DNA from: Cephalotrichum gorgonifer
Lineage: Eukaryota > Ascomycota > Sordariomycetes > Microascales > Microascaceae
NCBI GenBank assembly: GCA_900312665.1
Contig: ONZQ02000007.1
Location: 1,900,723-1,964,722, forward strand
DNA length: 64,000 bases
Direction of reading: 5' to 3'
Positions 48,287-59,650 of the stretch are shown here, piece after piece. Every line of letters starts with the position of its first letter. The first letter of the stretch is position 1. The notes under the pieces were generated by a model. The model saw only the letters and a program-made list of their open reading frames with translations, was not told the origin of the DNA and ran no database searches. A program made the translations under genes and the position numbers.

Positions 48287-49636
48287 TGTATTTGACGCAA
48301 GACTGACGACTTTTGTAGGTAGCAATAAGTAGGCAAATTAGTGAGCATCAAGTGTGTGGAAACCAAGATAAGATTTGATCAATAGGCAAGGGCAGGATAA
48401 ATAGTGAAATGGAAGTTGTTTATGGGAAGCGTCGGAAGAAGGTTCGCATCGAGGTTAGATAAAGGCATCTCATTATCTAGTTCGCAGGACAGGTACTATT
48501 TCCTGCAGCGGAGGGAATTATGCTTAAAATATATACTTGGATACAGGGATACACATTACACCATTTAACGTTATCATGAAGGCATCGGCACCTGATCCTG
48601 AGGTAATTGGTACGCTTGACGTCATCTCTCCAAAATCATGGCAGGACTGTCATAATTTATACAATATATTCTTTTATGAACTAAAATGTTTCCTTATCTT
48701 AGACTTCTTCTCTTAATGATTGTTATAAGGCAGACAGTACTAGGGATACCTTGCAAAGCAGGGGAGGCGAGTAATAGTCACAGCTGTAACCAAAGCCGCG
48801 TCCATTTGTTTCAGCTGTTGAAAGACTTGAGCTTGTCTTTCTCATCAAGCCGGTAGTTATAGCCTCCATATATATTCATTTTAAATACCCATATCTACTA
48901 GTGTCTAACCGGAGGTCCGGATTGGTATGTTTGCTCCCCAAGTGGTGTGAGACAACCCGGCTGCAAACTCCGACCAGACTCCGATCTGGGGATCTGGGGA
49001 TCCTTGTTCGCAGCTGAGATTAGCAACCGTTTTGATCCTCCCCACAGGTTGATATAGTTATTTGAGAATGGTATGTCTTTTTGAATCACTTCATCAGTTC
49101 GCTTAAGTTGGACATATACAGAGTTGACATCAGAAAGAGTTCTTTAACCCTGTACTCCTGGAAGCTAAAGACAGGATATAGGATGGAGCCATCGTAGATC
49201 TAAATTTAATCTCTCTAGTGATGTGACCCTGCTAAGGCCAGTGGTAATTTATAGTCTTCGAGTGCAATAGACTGCCTATGGCCTCATAATCTTCCTCTAT
49301 AATAATACAGGCTCGGTTTTGGCGGTGTAGTAGTAGGAGTCGCTGCGAAGTCTCATTGACCGACATCGCTCAGCTTGTCCTGCCACTTGTACACTTATCA
49401 TAAGATTGGGGGTTGAGGCAGGCTCCGCCACCGCCACAGTAGGCATCACGCTTCACAACGTCAATTACGCCGCCCCATTCCGTCCGCCCCATTCCGTCCG
49501 CCTCATTTTTCCTTTCTATTGAATCCCTTTTTGCCCTTTGGTCAGTGTGCTTACTATTTTAGTGACATGTAGGATAATACTCATATTTGAATGTTAAATT
49601 TAGGTGCAATTCCTGTTCCATGTCCATATTAACTAC
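48287..49636. other. Intergenic region
   Basis: About 1.35 kb, partly AT-rich, between the alcohol dehydrogenase promoter and the end of the Zn2Cys6 regulator. It contains a short direct duplication CCGCCCCATTCCGT near 49475-49500. No gene is seen. Confidence 0.45.
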
Positions 49637-52593
49637 CTAGAACGTCGACATGCCTGATAAGATATCCTGAATATCAATAGGGAGATCTATATCCCGCCAC
49701 CCAATATCGGTTTCATAACGGCCGCCCATATTCATGGCCGGAGGGTTGGACGGATCGAATAAAGGCGAGTCCATGGCAAATAGGAGCGGTTCCGCAAAGG
49801 ACTCCGGCGCTAACATGTAGTTCCTTTCAGAATGCGGAGGCAGTTCCAGGGTACTAATAGATGTGTTCAGTCCTCTAGCCACCTCTATTGGAGTTTGTAT
49901 GTGCTTTGTCGGAGGCAGCGGCTGCGATATCAGGGAGCCGTTCGCGTCAGCATTCGCTTTCTGGTGTATCCCTTGGTCCGCGTGGGACTGCTTGGGACCG
50001 CTGACCTCGCTGGCTGCGGTAGATCGCGGAGACCACGGTAGGTATTGAGCCTGGCCACTGCGTTCGCCATTTTCGTGGTGGCTCATCCACGTATTCGTGC
50101 TCTTATCCGTAGGCACTTGCAGGGGGTATCGGTAAGCCATACCCCTACTGTTATTCTGCTCAGCTCCCAGCCCGCAAGACGTGAGCTTGTCGGCCCTCCC
50201 GGCCAAGAAAGACTTGGCAGGTTTACCGCGATGCTCTTCCCGAGTCTCGTGCGCCGGTAGGGGCATATCGCCTTGGTCGGAATTACAATGGCGCTCGAGC
50301 TGGCCCTCGAGCATTTCCAGGTTCTGCCCCATGGCTGTCTTCGAGCCCCAGAACTTAACACATCGAGTGTATGTCATATGCAGGACGTAGAAGCGGGACT
50401 GGATCAGGCCGGGACTGATGACGCCGGGGCCGTAGTACTTCCTCACCAGCTGGACCGCCGTTGCCAGCCAGATGGTGCTCGACATGAAGGGGTTAATGTG
50501 CCGGATATGATTTTCGGAGCAGCGGCTGACTATGATGAGGATGTTGTCTGCGGCCTCGAAGTATTGTTGCACGGACAGGTTGTCCGGGTCTTGAAAATTA
50601 GGGGAAGCCTCTCCTCTGGTGTCAGGAGGGGCGAACTGGCCTGCGCCGATGGACTGACAGGCCTGATGGGTATGGTGGCCAAATAGATCGTACCGATATA
50701 TCATGAGCCGGGAAAGCTGGATCATCAAGAATATATTGTAAATTCCGCAGTGGAGGTTCCGCAGAGACCCCGGCTTCCCGCTGACGGGACCGGCGTCGAA
50801 GCTGAGGTATTGGCTGCGGTACCGCAGCTCCTGGGGCAGCGCCATCACGAAGCACTGAACGGCGTTTGCGAGGATCTCCAGCTTCTGGCGGGACTTGTCC
50901 ACGGGGCGCGGATAAGAGGACGGTTCTCCGCCCTTTCGCGCGGACCGCTGGGGAGAGCTGCGGTGTGAGCGGAAGGGCATCCCGTGAGGGCTCGAGATGA
51001 GCTGCGCGTCCTTCATGAGGGAGTTGATGACCAGGAACCAGGCGATGGGCGACCGGTTGCCCGAGTCCTGCAGGGACTTCCAGCGCTGAACAGGGTCTCG
51101 CTCGAGAGCGGAGCTTGGGGCCGGGTGGTCGCGGAACCAGTCGGCGTCTTCTACAGGAAGAAGTGTCTCCATCTGCCTCCAATCGATACCTGTTGGGGTT
51201 CGGCGGACGGTACTGGCGAAGACGTCCATTTCCCATATGGCCCACCACGCGCGCCGCTCCTCCTCGGCGAGGCGCCACTTGAGGGGATCACCCTGCGCGG
51301 CTTCAATTGAGCCCTGTGCATCTACCAGGTGCAGGTCCAGCTCGTACGCCAAGCGCACACACATGCCGAGCGTCCTCCACGCCCTTCCATGCACGCCCCT
51401 CGTCAGTCGGCAGTGCGTTGCGATTATGAGAGCTTGGACGATGCAGATGGGAGGCGCCTCGTCTCCACAACTTTCCAGAGCCTCGTCGATGAACTTCAAG
51501 CTCATGTCAAGAAAGTGGTCCGGATGTCCAGCCTGTGCCTCCTTGACCGGCTGCATTTCGCTCTCTATCACCGAGTCTGTTTCCAATTGGACGAAGCGGG
51601 CCGCGAATGCGACGACGGCTGCCAAGAGCGCGCAGATCTGGGCCAGTGATGTCATGCTGCCGAGTTTCTCGGAAAAGGACGGCTCGTGAAACAGGCTAAG
51701 TGCGACCATGTTCTTAAAATATATCCGAATCCTATCATCAGTGTAAGTGACAACCCGGGTACGATGATGCGGGAGCTTGCAGTTGTGACTCCTACATGTT
51801 TCCTACTGCGGCAGGTGAAAGTCCAAGGGTATGAAAGGCCTGCTGTATGAGGGCGTGGTTCTCTGGGCCTGGGCCACCCGTCGTGGATGGTAGAGTCTGC
51901 TCTTTATCTGGCGATGACGCTTCGTGGGACGGGTGAAGGATGAAGGAGAGGTCATGCATGTTGAGTCCCGAATCCCGCCTCCGCAGGCCTCCTTCGCCAG
52001 CGTCGGACCCTCTTCGATACTGAAGACGCCCGTCCTCGTTCTCTCGCACACGTAAAGGGGCACCACTCCGATCCGCGGGATCGAGATATGGACCTGCTTT
52101 GGCAGCATCCAGGGATGCGGGCGGTAAGGAGGCCGGGGATTCTATCTGGCCGGCGTTTGACGTAGAGAGTCGGTAGCGACGTTTCCTTTGCCGCTGGGTA
52201 GACCCTGTCTGCCTTTAGCGCCTCTCTTCCTGCCAAGGTTCTGTTCCGCAAGGGCTCTTACCAATCTTAGGCCCAGGCTTCATCGCCCGGGGCGGATAGT
52301 CACAGGCCTGCCCCGTGTTCTCACAGACGTGACACACGGGGAAGTTGCGATCGCTAAGATGCCATCAACATCGAAGCAGCGGACAAGGGAGACTCGCCAT
52401 TGCCCAGAACTAACCATTTCACTTTTCTTCTGTAGAACCATCAATCTAGTGCCTGAGAAAAGGGCATATTTCCTCGGAAATCAACGTACCTCCGACATGA
52501 ATGGCAGGAGATAGCCGCGGTGCCATTATGCCCTCTCTGCTCATCGCCAACGTCTGTCCACGTCTCTGTCCCGTCTCTGGGCGTCGCCGACAT
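49637..52593 (-). CDS. Zn2Cys6 transcription factor, putative cluster regulator
   Basis: Joined exons 52593..52490, 52429..52415, 52353..52262, 52204..51796, 51731..49637 give 904 residues. The second exon is a 15-nt micro-exon. With it, Cys30, 33, 40, 47, 50 and 57 form C-X2-C-X6-C-X6-C-X2-C-X6-C, followed by YPPRAMKPGPKIG and a basic RQRKRR. Residues about 200-560 are the fungal-specific regulatory domain (IRIYFKNMVALSLFHEPSF, then the RAWRTLGMCVRLAYELDLH motif and EEERRAWWAIWEMD). A long polar tail ends in an acidic DIDLPIDIQDIL segment that may activate transcription. It heads a block of aromatic-ring enzymes and probably controls them. A more upstream start (52827) is possible but less convincing. 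Confidence 0.85.
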
Positions 52594-52983
52594 GCCGGAA
52601 ACCGAGATGTCCTGGTCTAGGTCGGGAAACTGACGGGAACTAAAGATGGGCGAAGATGACCCGAGGCTAGGGGAGAGGCTGGGGCGAAAAGGGACGCTTA
52701 ACTGACACGAACTGGTGCTACGACTTGGTGGACGGGGCGGGGGGCGGGGAAATCTGGGGTCAAGCGCCCTCAACCCCACGAAACCCATACTCCATGCATT
52801 TGTAAACCTGGGTGTGGTAAGGATCATGGTTACTAGTTCGATAGTTGGCCCACCGCTTCATGCAAGCTAGCTAGAAGCTAACTACATTAGTCTTATGATG
52901 TACATGCAGACTCCCCACCTGAGTTCCCCCGAAATCCGACCGAGCAAGGGCGGAGTCCGTCCGCCATCCTCCCAATCGCGTCT
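52594..52983. promoter_or_regulatory. Promoter of the cluster regulator
   Basis: 390 bp between the regulator start and the 3' end of the FAH-family gene. It contains the CGG-N7-CCG palindrome at 52949-52965. Confidence 0.45.
52949..52965. promoter_or_regulatory. Palindrome GGCGGA-N5-TCCGCC (CGG-N7-CCG)
   Basis: A perfect 6-bp inverted repeat holding CGG at 52951 and CCG at 52961. Inverted CGG triplets are the usual target of Zn2Cys6 dimers. It lies 356 bp upstream of the regulator start, so autoregulation is possible. Confidence 0.45.
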
Positions 52984-54079
52984 CTACTCAAAGTAGACTG
53001 TGTTAATCAGTGTGCCAATACCCTCGATTTCAACCCGTATATCGTCCTGCTCCTTGAGCGAAATCTTTGGGTCCCGCATTGCCCCAATCCCAGGCCCGGT
53101 GCCCGTCATGATGATGGTGCCTCGCTCCAGAGTCGTGCCTTGGGAGAGGAAGGAAATGGTGGATGCGATGTCGAAGATCATCTCGCTATTGTTTAGCCCC
53201 TGCGTCAGCTCTAGTGTGGACGGACGAGGTACGAACCCTGACTACAGTGGCACCTACCTGGTATTGCTGTCTTGCACTGTCTCGCCACCCAAGATGGCCT
53301 TGATGCGCAGCTTATGTGGGTGGGGTATAGCTGACGGTGCGACGAGAGCTGGCCCGATTGGACAAGAGCCGTCGAGTCCTGGAAATCATTAGCGCCCTAT
53401 ACTAACTATGGGCTGAGGTATCTCGACCCGGGCATATGACCTGCCGACTCACCTTTTGAGAAGCACCACTGGCTGTTCTTGAACTGCTGGGTTCGTGCGC
53501 TGACATCGTTGCTGCACGTATACCCCAGCACATAATCCATCGCTCTCTCCCTCGGAATGTCCCGCCCGGTTTTCGAGATGACGATGGAGAGCTCCGCCTC
53601 GTAGTCGCTCGATCCGTCCTGCGCGACCGCGGGGATGTTGATCTTGGCTGGGGCGGGGCCGTTCAGGGCGGTCCGGGGCTTTATGAAGAGGACGGGCACG
53701 TCGGGGATGGGCATGTTGGCCTCCCTTGCGTGGTCGCGATAGTTGAGACCGAGACACCGGATAATTGGCACCTCGTCTAAACTTAGCGGGGCAAGAAGCT
53801 GTGATGAAAAAAAAAAGACTGTATCTCAGCACGGCACTCTTCTTTTTGCTATGTTTATTTGAGTTGGTCGTCGTGGTTCCTCACCTGTGAGATGGTCATA
53901 GTTTTATCCGTAACCACGCCGTCGAAGGCGGTGCCCTTGATCAAGTTTACCGTGACCTTGGTGCCCTTTTCAAGAGCAAGGCCAACGTCGGGCAATTTCT
54001 TTGCGTCAACCTGGCCCAGATGAGCCTGGCCGTCTTCCTCTGCTATGAACCGCACGAGGTGCGTCCAATTCGGCGACAT
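52984..54079 (-). CDS. Fumarylacetoacetate hydrolase (FAH)-family protein
   Basis: Joined exons 54079..53885, 53798..53453, 53378..53258, 53185..52984 give 287 residues, all in phase. The family cleaves C-C bonds or isomerises/decarboxylates ring-fission products such as fumarylacetoacetate, fumarylpyruvate and 2-oxo-hept-3-ene-dioates. The hallmark is RCLGLNYRDHAREANMPIPDVPVLFIKP (GLNYxxHxxE), followed by YEAELSIVISKTGRDIP with metal-binding acidic residues, LGYTCSNDVSARTQQF and TGTGPGIGAM near the end. The N-terminal 65 residues are the small FAH N-domain. It is soluble with no targeting signal. Located between the regulator and the flavin hydroxylase, it is the likely last hydrolytic step of the meta-cleavage route, comparable with DntG. 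Confidence 0.88.
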
Positions 54080-55318
54080 GATTCTTGGATTCTTAGAAGA
54101 AGGGGGGGAACAACAGGACGAAACGAATTTTAATACCTCTTGGTACGTCGTGTGGTCGGAGATCCAATGATGCCGTATAAGGTGGTTCCTGACGTGGGAG
54201 AATTCTGAAGCCAGAAAGAAGGATATTATATGTTCGTTCGGACAAGTATTTCCACTTGTGTTAGACCGGCCTTTCCGAAAATGTGAGGGTGTGTTTGTTA
54301 CTCAGAAATCTGACCGACGCCATGCCAAGGACCGGACCCGACTTTCTGTTTCGCGCCTATGTAATCTACCGTAACTTCGGAATTTTTGTCTGAGTTACCC
54401 TCGCACTTTTGGCACGTACGAGGTATCGAAAATCGACCGATCTTGACCCGAGCACCCGTATTCCGGCCTCGCACCCACTCTCGGCATCTAGTTCCCGGGC
54501 TCAACCTCGCCCCGCCCCTAAAGTCGCACCGCTGATCCCGGTCGGTGCAGAATTGTGGGGACTGGGGAAATACACACCGGAGTTCGTCGTGGGAGTTCGG
54601 AAACATGCCGGAGTTCGTCCGCAGGGAGTCCCTCGGCAGTTAAACCAGCAGATTATACTGCTACGATCGAGGCTGTTTCGAACGGGACACTTGGGCCCAC
54701 GCACGCATGCGGCCTGTGCAGAATCATAGCTAAAACGATCCCAGATCATGAATTCAGAACAGCCCTTCCGTCGTGGTCGTATATAACTATAGCAGGCCAA
54801 GTGTGCATGTGTATATACCATGCGGAAGGCTCTGGCCGCGAGGATGTACTTATTTTACACTTACGCTACACGTCTTAGAACAGAACGGGTCGACGAAACC
54901 CGAATATGATTTATGTGCTACACTTTGATTATCAGACCAAAAACATAAGCAGGCTTCTACCAAGACTCATGCGACGCAACTTGACTTAAAAATGAGATTA
55001 GATGGTAGCGTATATCTCAAATCATCCTCTACTCCTCCAAGGCGTAAAAGCTCGCCAGGCTCCACGAAGGGCTTGAACACAAGGCCCCCTACACTTACTA
55101 CTCGGCAGGACGGTCGGGACATATACAAAGACGGAGACGGGCCAAAACACAGAAGTCTACAACACGAGACAGTCTGTGTATACACAGAAGTAGTAATCTC
55201 TGTCTAGAAGTGTTTGATTCTTATTGCATAGATGGGAATTGAGATGAGAACAGGGAGAGAGAACATGATCACCAGACGCAATAATCATCCATCCCGGATT
55301 CGGCCCTCCTTTCCGTTC
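54080..55318. promoter_or_regulatory. Promoter of the FAH-family gene and 3' flank of the flavin hydroxylase
   Basis: 1.2 kb without a gene. It holds TTCGTTCGGA at 54233-54242 (shared with the P450 promoter), a GTAACT/AGTTAC inverted pair at 54371-54398, and three direct GGAGTTCG copies at 54579, 54592 and 54610. Confidence 0.45.
54577..54619 (+). repeat. Triple GGAGTTCG direct repeat
   Basis: GGAGTTCG occurs at 54579-54586, 54592-54599 and 54610-54617. The outer two are part of an identical 12-mer, CCGGAGTTCGTC, at 54577-54588 and 54608-54619. This is a candidate operator array or a chance microrepeat. Confidence 0.45.
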
Positions 55319-57542
55319 CTAAGCCCCCGGGAATCCCAAGACGGAGCGCATAACTTGGGTCAGCCTCTTGGTGCAGACATCGTCGCTACCGAGCACTTCG
55401 TGAGCGCGCCAGGCGACGAACCGGTCCGGCCGCACGAGAACCGCGCCCGACTCATCTACGCCGCACAGAGACTCCCAATCGAAATAGACATCCTCCCAGT
55501 CCTGGCGGTAGCCGATCGAGTGGGCCTCGATCGGAACGCCCATGTCGGCCGAGATTCTCTTGACCGCCGCCTTCCACGCGTCGCCGCCTATACCCGTGAA
55601 TAGTACAAAGCGCCCGTGACCAGCAATGTCGATAGTCGAAGTAGGGGTGGTCGGAACAGCCTTGTTTAGCCACACGTGCGGTAGACGGGAGCCCGGGTAC
55701 GTGTTGGGCTCGTAGTAGTACACGGGGTCGCTGGCGGCACGCCCGGGTGGGCTAAACCGCTCCTTCTCATCACCGCCGTAGATTGCCCTGCCGGAGTAGT
55801 GCTGGCCCATCTCGATACCGAGACCATGGAACTCGTGTCCTACGCCATTTATGGCTTTACGGAGGGCGCGGCGTCGCTTTTTACCTTCTGTACTGTACTC
55901 CGAGAGCTCACGGAACATTTTTCGACGCTCTGAGATGTCGGGAGGCAGAGCACCGAGCGCGTCCCAAACATGAACGTGGTCGCGGAAGGCCTGGTTCGCC
56001 CGCGCGATTATTTCCACTCCGACAGGCTGACGCTCTACACTGTAAGTATCGAGCAAGGAAGGCGAAGCCAGTCCCCGATGCACATAGGCGAGCTTCCAAG
56101 CAAGGTTGAAGGCGTCCTGGATACAGGTATTCGACCCGAGACCGTTGAATGGCGGGTGGCGATGGACTGCGTCTCCGAGACAGAATCTAATGGGTAGCTG
56201 GTCAGCAAAGCAAAAGCACCCCGAGAACGAGACTGCCACTTACATGCTATCGCCCACGGAATAGTTCTCGGCAACGATCTCATTGATAAACCACTTGGAG
56301 ACGTTTAGGATCTCGGCAGGCGTATCATCCCCAATCAACTCGCGTACACGTTTCAGGTACTGCTCCTCAGTTGGCTGGACGCTGCTGTCCCAGTCCTGGT
56401 CCGGAAAGAGGATAAACATCCACTCATCCCAAGCCTTCACCATGCGGATAAGACCCATGTACCCAAATTCGGGATGCTCACAATCTGGCTGGATAATCCA
56501 GTGCAGGTTGCCTTTGCGTGAAGCAACCAGGTGAGACAAGTCGGCTTTGACGAGCACATTGATGGCGACACCCTGTCCCGGCTTCCGGATGAGCGGGATT
56601 CCAAGCTGCTTCATCACCCGGCTCTGCGCCCCATCTGCGCCCAAGAGGTATTTGGCGCGGATCTTGTACTCGAGATTCGACACCTTGTCTCGAACCGATG
56701 CCGTGATGAGCTTCGTCTTGGGGTCCTTGGTAAAGGACTCCAAAGAGGTGTTGAAGCGTACCTTGAACCCCGACTGTGCCGCTCGGCGGACGAGGATGGG
56801 CTCGAGGAGAGTTTGTGGGAGGTCGACTGGGTTGCACGGACTGGCCAATTCATAGTCGCCCTACGAAGCCAATAATATTAAGCCGCCCTTCGCTGCAGTC
56901 ATCAGGTGCGAGAAGTAGGTAGGATGTGGCTCACCTTGCGCTTGGGATTGTGGCCCCAAGAGTATGTTCGCGCATATTCTTCGCCGGCCATGCTGTGGCA
57001 CCACCTTGTGTGCATCATTGAACTCCCATCTGTGGATACTTGATCGATTTCCCGATCCAGCCCAATGTCACGTAGACATTCTATGAAATCAGTGGGCCAG
57101 ATGGTTAGCTGCGGACCCTTGCTGCACGTCTGGAGAGAAAGACGGGGAGGGGGTCGGGTCGACCAACCTAACGCAGCCATATTGGTGATATGTGCCCGTG
57201 GCGTGTCGGCAGTGCTTGGTGCCGCACCAATCATGGTCCCCTTTAGACCTTTATGCGTCAAGCTGGTCAGTGAGGGAGGAAACTTTCTCAAGTGCCTGGG
57301 AGTTAGATTGCATAAAGCTTACCATGCGAGCCGAGAAAGCAGGCAAGCGAAGCTCCCGCCGGACCACAACCGACTATCAGGAAGTCTGTCTCGACATGGC
57401 AAACATCGTGGTCGCTAAAAGCGGTTTTATTCACTTGGGCGTGTGTTTGCCCGGTAGGCGGATGTGTCGAGGCCTCGACCCCGTTTCCGTCAGGGGCATG
57501 GGTACCGTTGATGCCATTAGCTGTATCTTGGTGCGAGGGCAT
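55319..57542 (-). CDS. FAD-dependent aromatic hydroxylase (phenol 2-monooxygenase type)
   Basis: Joined exons 57542..57323, 57248..57168, 57080..56935, 56860..56244, 56186..55319 give 643 residues with every join in phase. It is a group A flavoprotein monooxygenase, adding an oxygen ortho to a ring hydroxyl with NAD(P)H. After a 50-residue polar extension come the FAD Rossmann motif VGCGPAGASLACFLGSHG, the second-cofactor DG motif GADGAQSRVM and the GD motif GDAVHRHPPFNGLGSNTCIQDAFNLAWKLA. The C-terminal thioredoxin-like domain (from about residue 520) is that of the phenol/chlorophenol hydroxylase branch (TfdB-like, also DntB-like). It is divergent from the extradiol dioxygenase gene, which fits making the catechol or trihydroxy substrate for ring cleavage. 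Confidence 0.9.
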
Positions 57543-58287
57543 GGCGCCGTTGGTGACTCTCCTGGGATCTCCTTCCGGGTCACTTGGTATTAGAAAAAAG
57601 GTGGCAAGCAGTTCACAGTCCCCCTTGCGGTAAACAGCTCAGTAAACAGGTCGTGATATGCAAAGTCGTCTTTTTTGACGTCAGGGATAAAGGAAGATAT
57701 TACGGCTTCTTTTCTTATCGTTTTCTATGCTGCTACCCCTCGCGAAACACAAACAGATCGATGTGGACGTTGGGGTGTGCATGAAGCTAGCTAGCTAATG
57801 CCGAGCAGATTAGTGCGTCCTGTAGAAATACACCGAAATTCGTCCGCCCGAACCGAGCCCGTATACGACCTCGTACCGCAAACGCATCATTCTCTCTGAT
57901 TTGCAACCCTTGGCATGGAATGCATAGCAGGAAGGGGATAACCGACAGGGTACCCGGCATTCAACGCTCTCGGTGGTCGAGGCCGCGTCCCTGTTCCACG
58001 CATTGGGATTCGACGAGCGCTTGTGTCGTGTGACATCCGTCTCTATCCATATCCCCCATTGCCGGATCCACAAGGGGTGTTCGGTTCGCGGGGCGGATAA
58101 TACATTGTGGCGAGCTTTTGTTGGGTTAGATACAACACTGTGATGTATTCGATAGTTAAATACGTGTTTACGGACAACATAACACGAATCCGGAGCGATA
58201 AAATTTCGAACAACATTCACTACATACATTTCCAGCCAATTAATTACGCTTCACCCATCATACTCACCTTGACCACTTCTCCACACA
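57543..58287. promoter_or_regulatory. Divergent promoter: flavin hydroxylase / extradiol dioxygenase
   Basis: 745 bp shared by two enzyme genes. It contains TTCGTCCGCCCG near 57840, sharing TTCGTCCGC with the 54610 repeat, and GTTCGGTTCGCGG near 58079. It probably carries sites for the cluster regulator. Confidence 0.5.
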
Positions 58288-59650
58288 ATGTCAATGTCTT
58301 CCGGAAATAGCGCGAGCATACGCAAGATCAACCTCGTGCGAATTGCCCATGTCTTCTACACGCACAAGTCCATCGACAATGCACGCCAGTTCCTAGGCGA
58401 CTTCGGACTCCAAGAGTTGTCGCGGGTTGGGAAGAAGACGTACTACCGCGGTTACGGGGCCGAGCCGTTTGTCTACTGCGCCTCGGAGGGTAGCGATGAC
58501 GCGTTTGGGGGTGCTGCCTTCGTGGTGGAATCCAAGGAGGATCTCGAATTCGCCAGTAAGACGATTCCGAATGCGACTGACGTCCACGAGATGCTCGAGG
58601 AGCCCGGTAGCGGCTTCCGGGTGACATTCACGGATCCCGTTGACGGGTTCCCATTCCACCTCGTTTACGGCCAAAAGATATCAGACCTCAAGGGAGTGGA
58701 ATCTTCGCAGCAGGACTTCAACTATGTGCGGCTCCCAAGTTGCTCTTGAAACGAATGTGTTATCTAGTCTATGATGCTGACCCTTTCCTAGCCTACTGAA
58801 AAGCTACGACCGGCAAACCAGTTCCAGAGATTCAAGAAGGGTTAGTTTATCGTCTTTGCAAATTCGAGGACGGCGCTGACAAACTGATGCGGGACTGTTT
58901 TCTAGGTCCTGCTCCGGTGCATAAACTAGGGCATTTTGGCATGTGTGTGACCGACTTTGCCAAAACATACGACTTCTACACATCCCAGTTCAACTTTGTT
59001 CCCAGTGACGTATGTAAAGCTCGTCGTTTCGGCCAGCCTCTCGAATGTGCCCTTCCCTACGTGTTTTCTCGCCCCAACATGCCATGGAGAGTTCCTAAAT
59101 CTGACTAACCCTATCACAGGTGGTCTATGACGAAAATGGGCGAGCCATCACCACCTTCCTACATCTAGACCGGGGCTCCGAGCCTGTTGACCACCACTGC
59201 TTTTTCTTCTTCCAAGGACCCAAGTCCCGCGTCCACCACTCATCTTTTGAGACGATCGACTTCGACACCCAAGTTCTAGGCCACGACTGGCTGAGGGAGA
59301 AGGGCTATGAGAACTGCTGGGGTGTTGGGAGACATATCATGGGCAGCCAGATTTTTGACTATTGGTACGTACCCTGCTGCTGAATTTCAAAGCAAAGGTT
59401 GAGCTCACTATTTTTTTTCTAGGTTTGACCCATCGCGCTTTATCCTAGAGCATTACGTGGATGGCGACCTGGTGGACTCGAGCCACGTTACGAACAGAAG
59501 CAAGGCTTCCCCGGACAGCCTCCATATCTGGGGTACGTTATCACAGACCGACCAACGGGGGCAGCATTGCTCTGTGTTGTTAGTTGATCTTCATATTCGC
59601 TAAAATTTTCTTCCTTAGGCCCCGACCTACCTCCGACTTTTTTGCAGTAG
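58288..59650 (+). CDS. Extradiol ring-cleavage dioxygenase (VOC, type I; trihydroxytoluene-oxygenase-like)
   Basis: Joined exons 58288..58725, 58792..58840, 58906..59009, 59120..59364, 59423..59532, 59619..59650 give 325 residues. It opens a dihydroxylated ring next to the hydroxyls using Fe(II) or Mn(II) and O2. There are two VOC modules: the N-terminal one (RIAHVFYTHKSIDNARQFL) and the catalytic C-terminal one. The metal triad can be placed as His172 (KLGHFG), His237 (VHHSSFE) and Glu288 (FILEHYVDGD), matching the H-H-E set of BphC-type enzymes. The join FNYPTEKLRPANQFQRF is the typical inter-module linker. The C-terminus is DLPPTFLQ. It is divergent from the flavin hydroxylase and followed by a P450. 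The exact ring substrate is not known. Confidence 0.9.
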
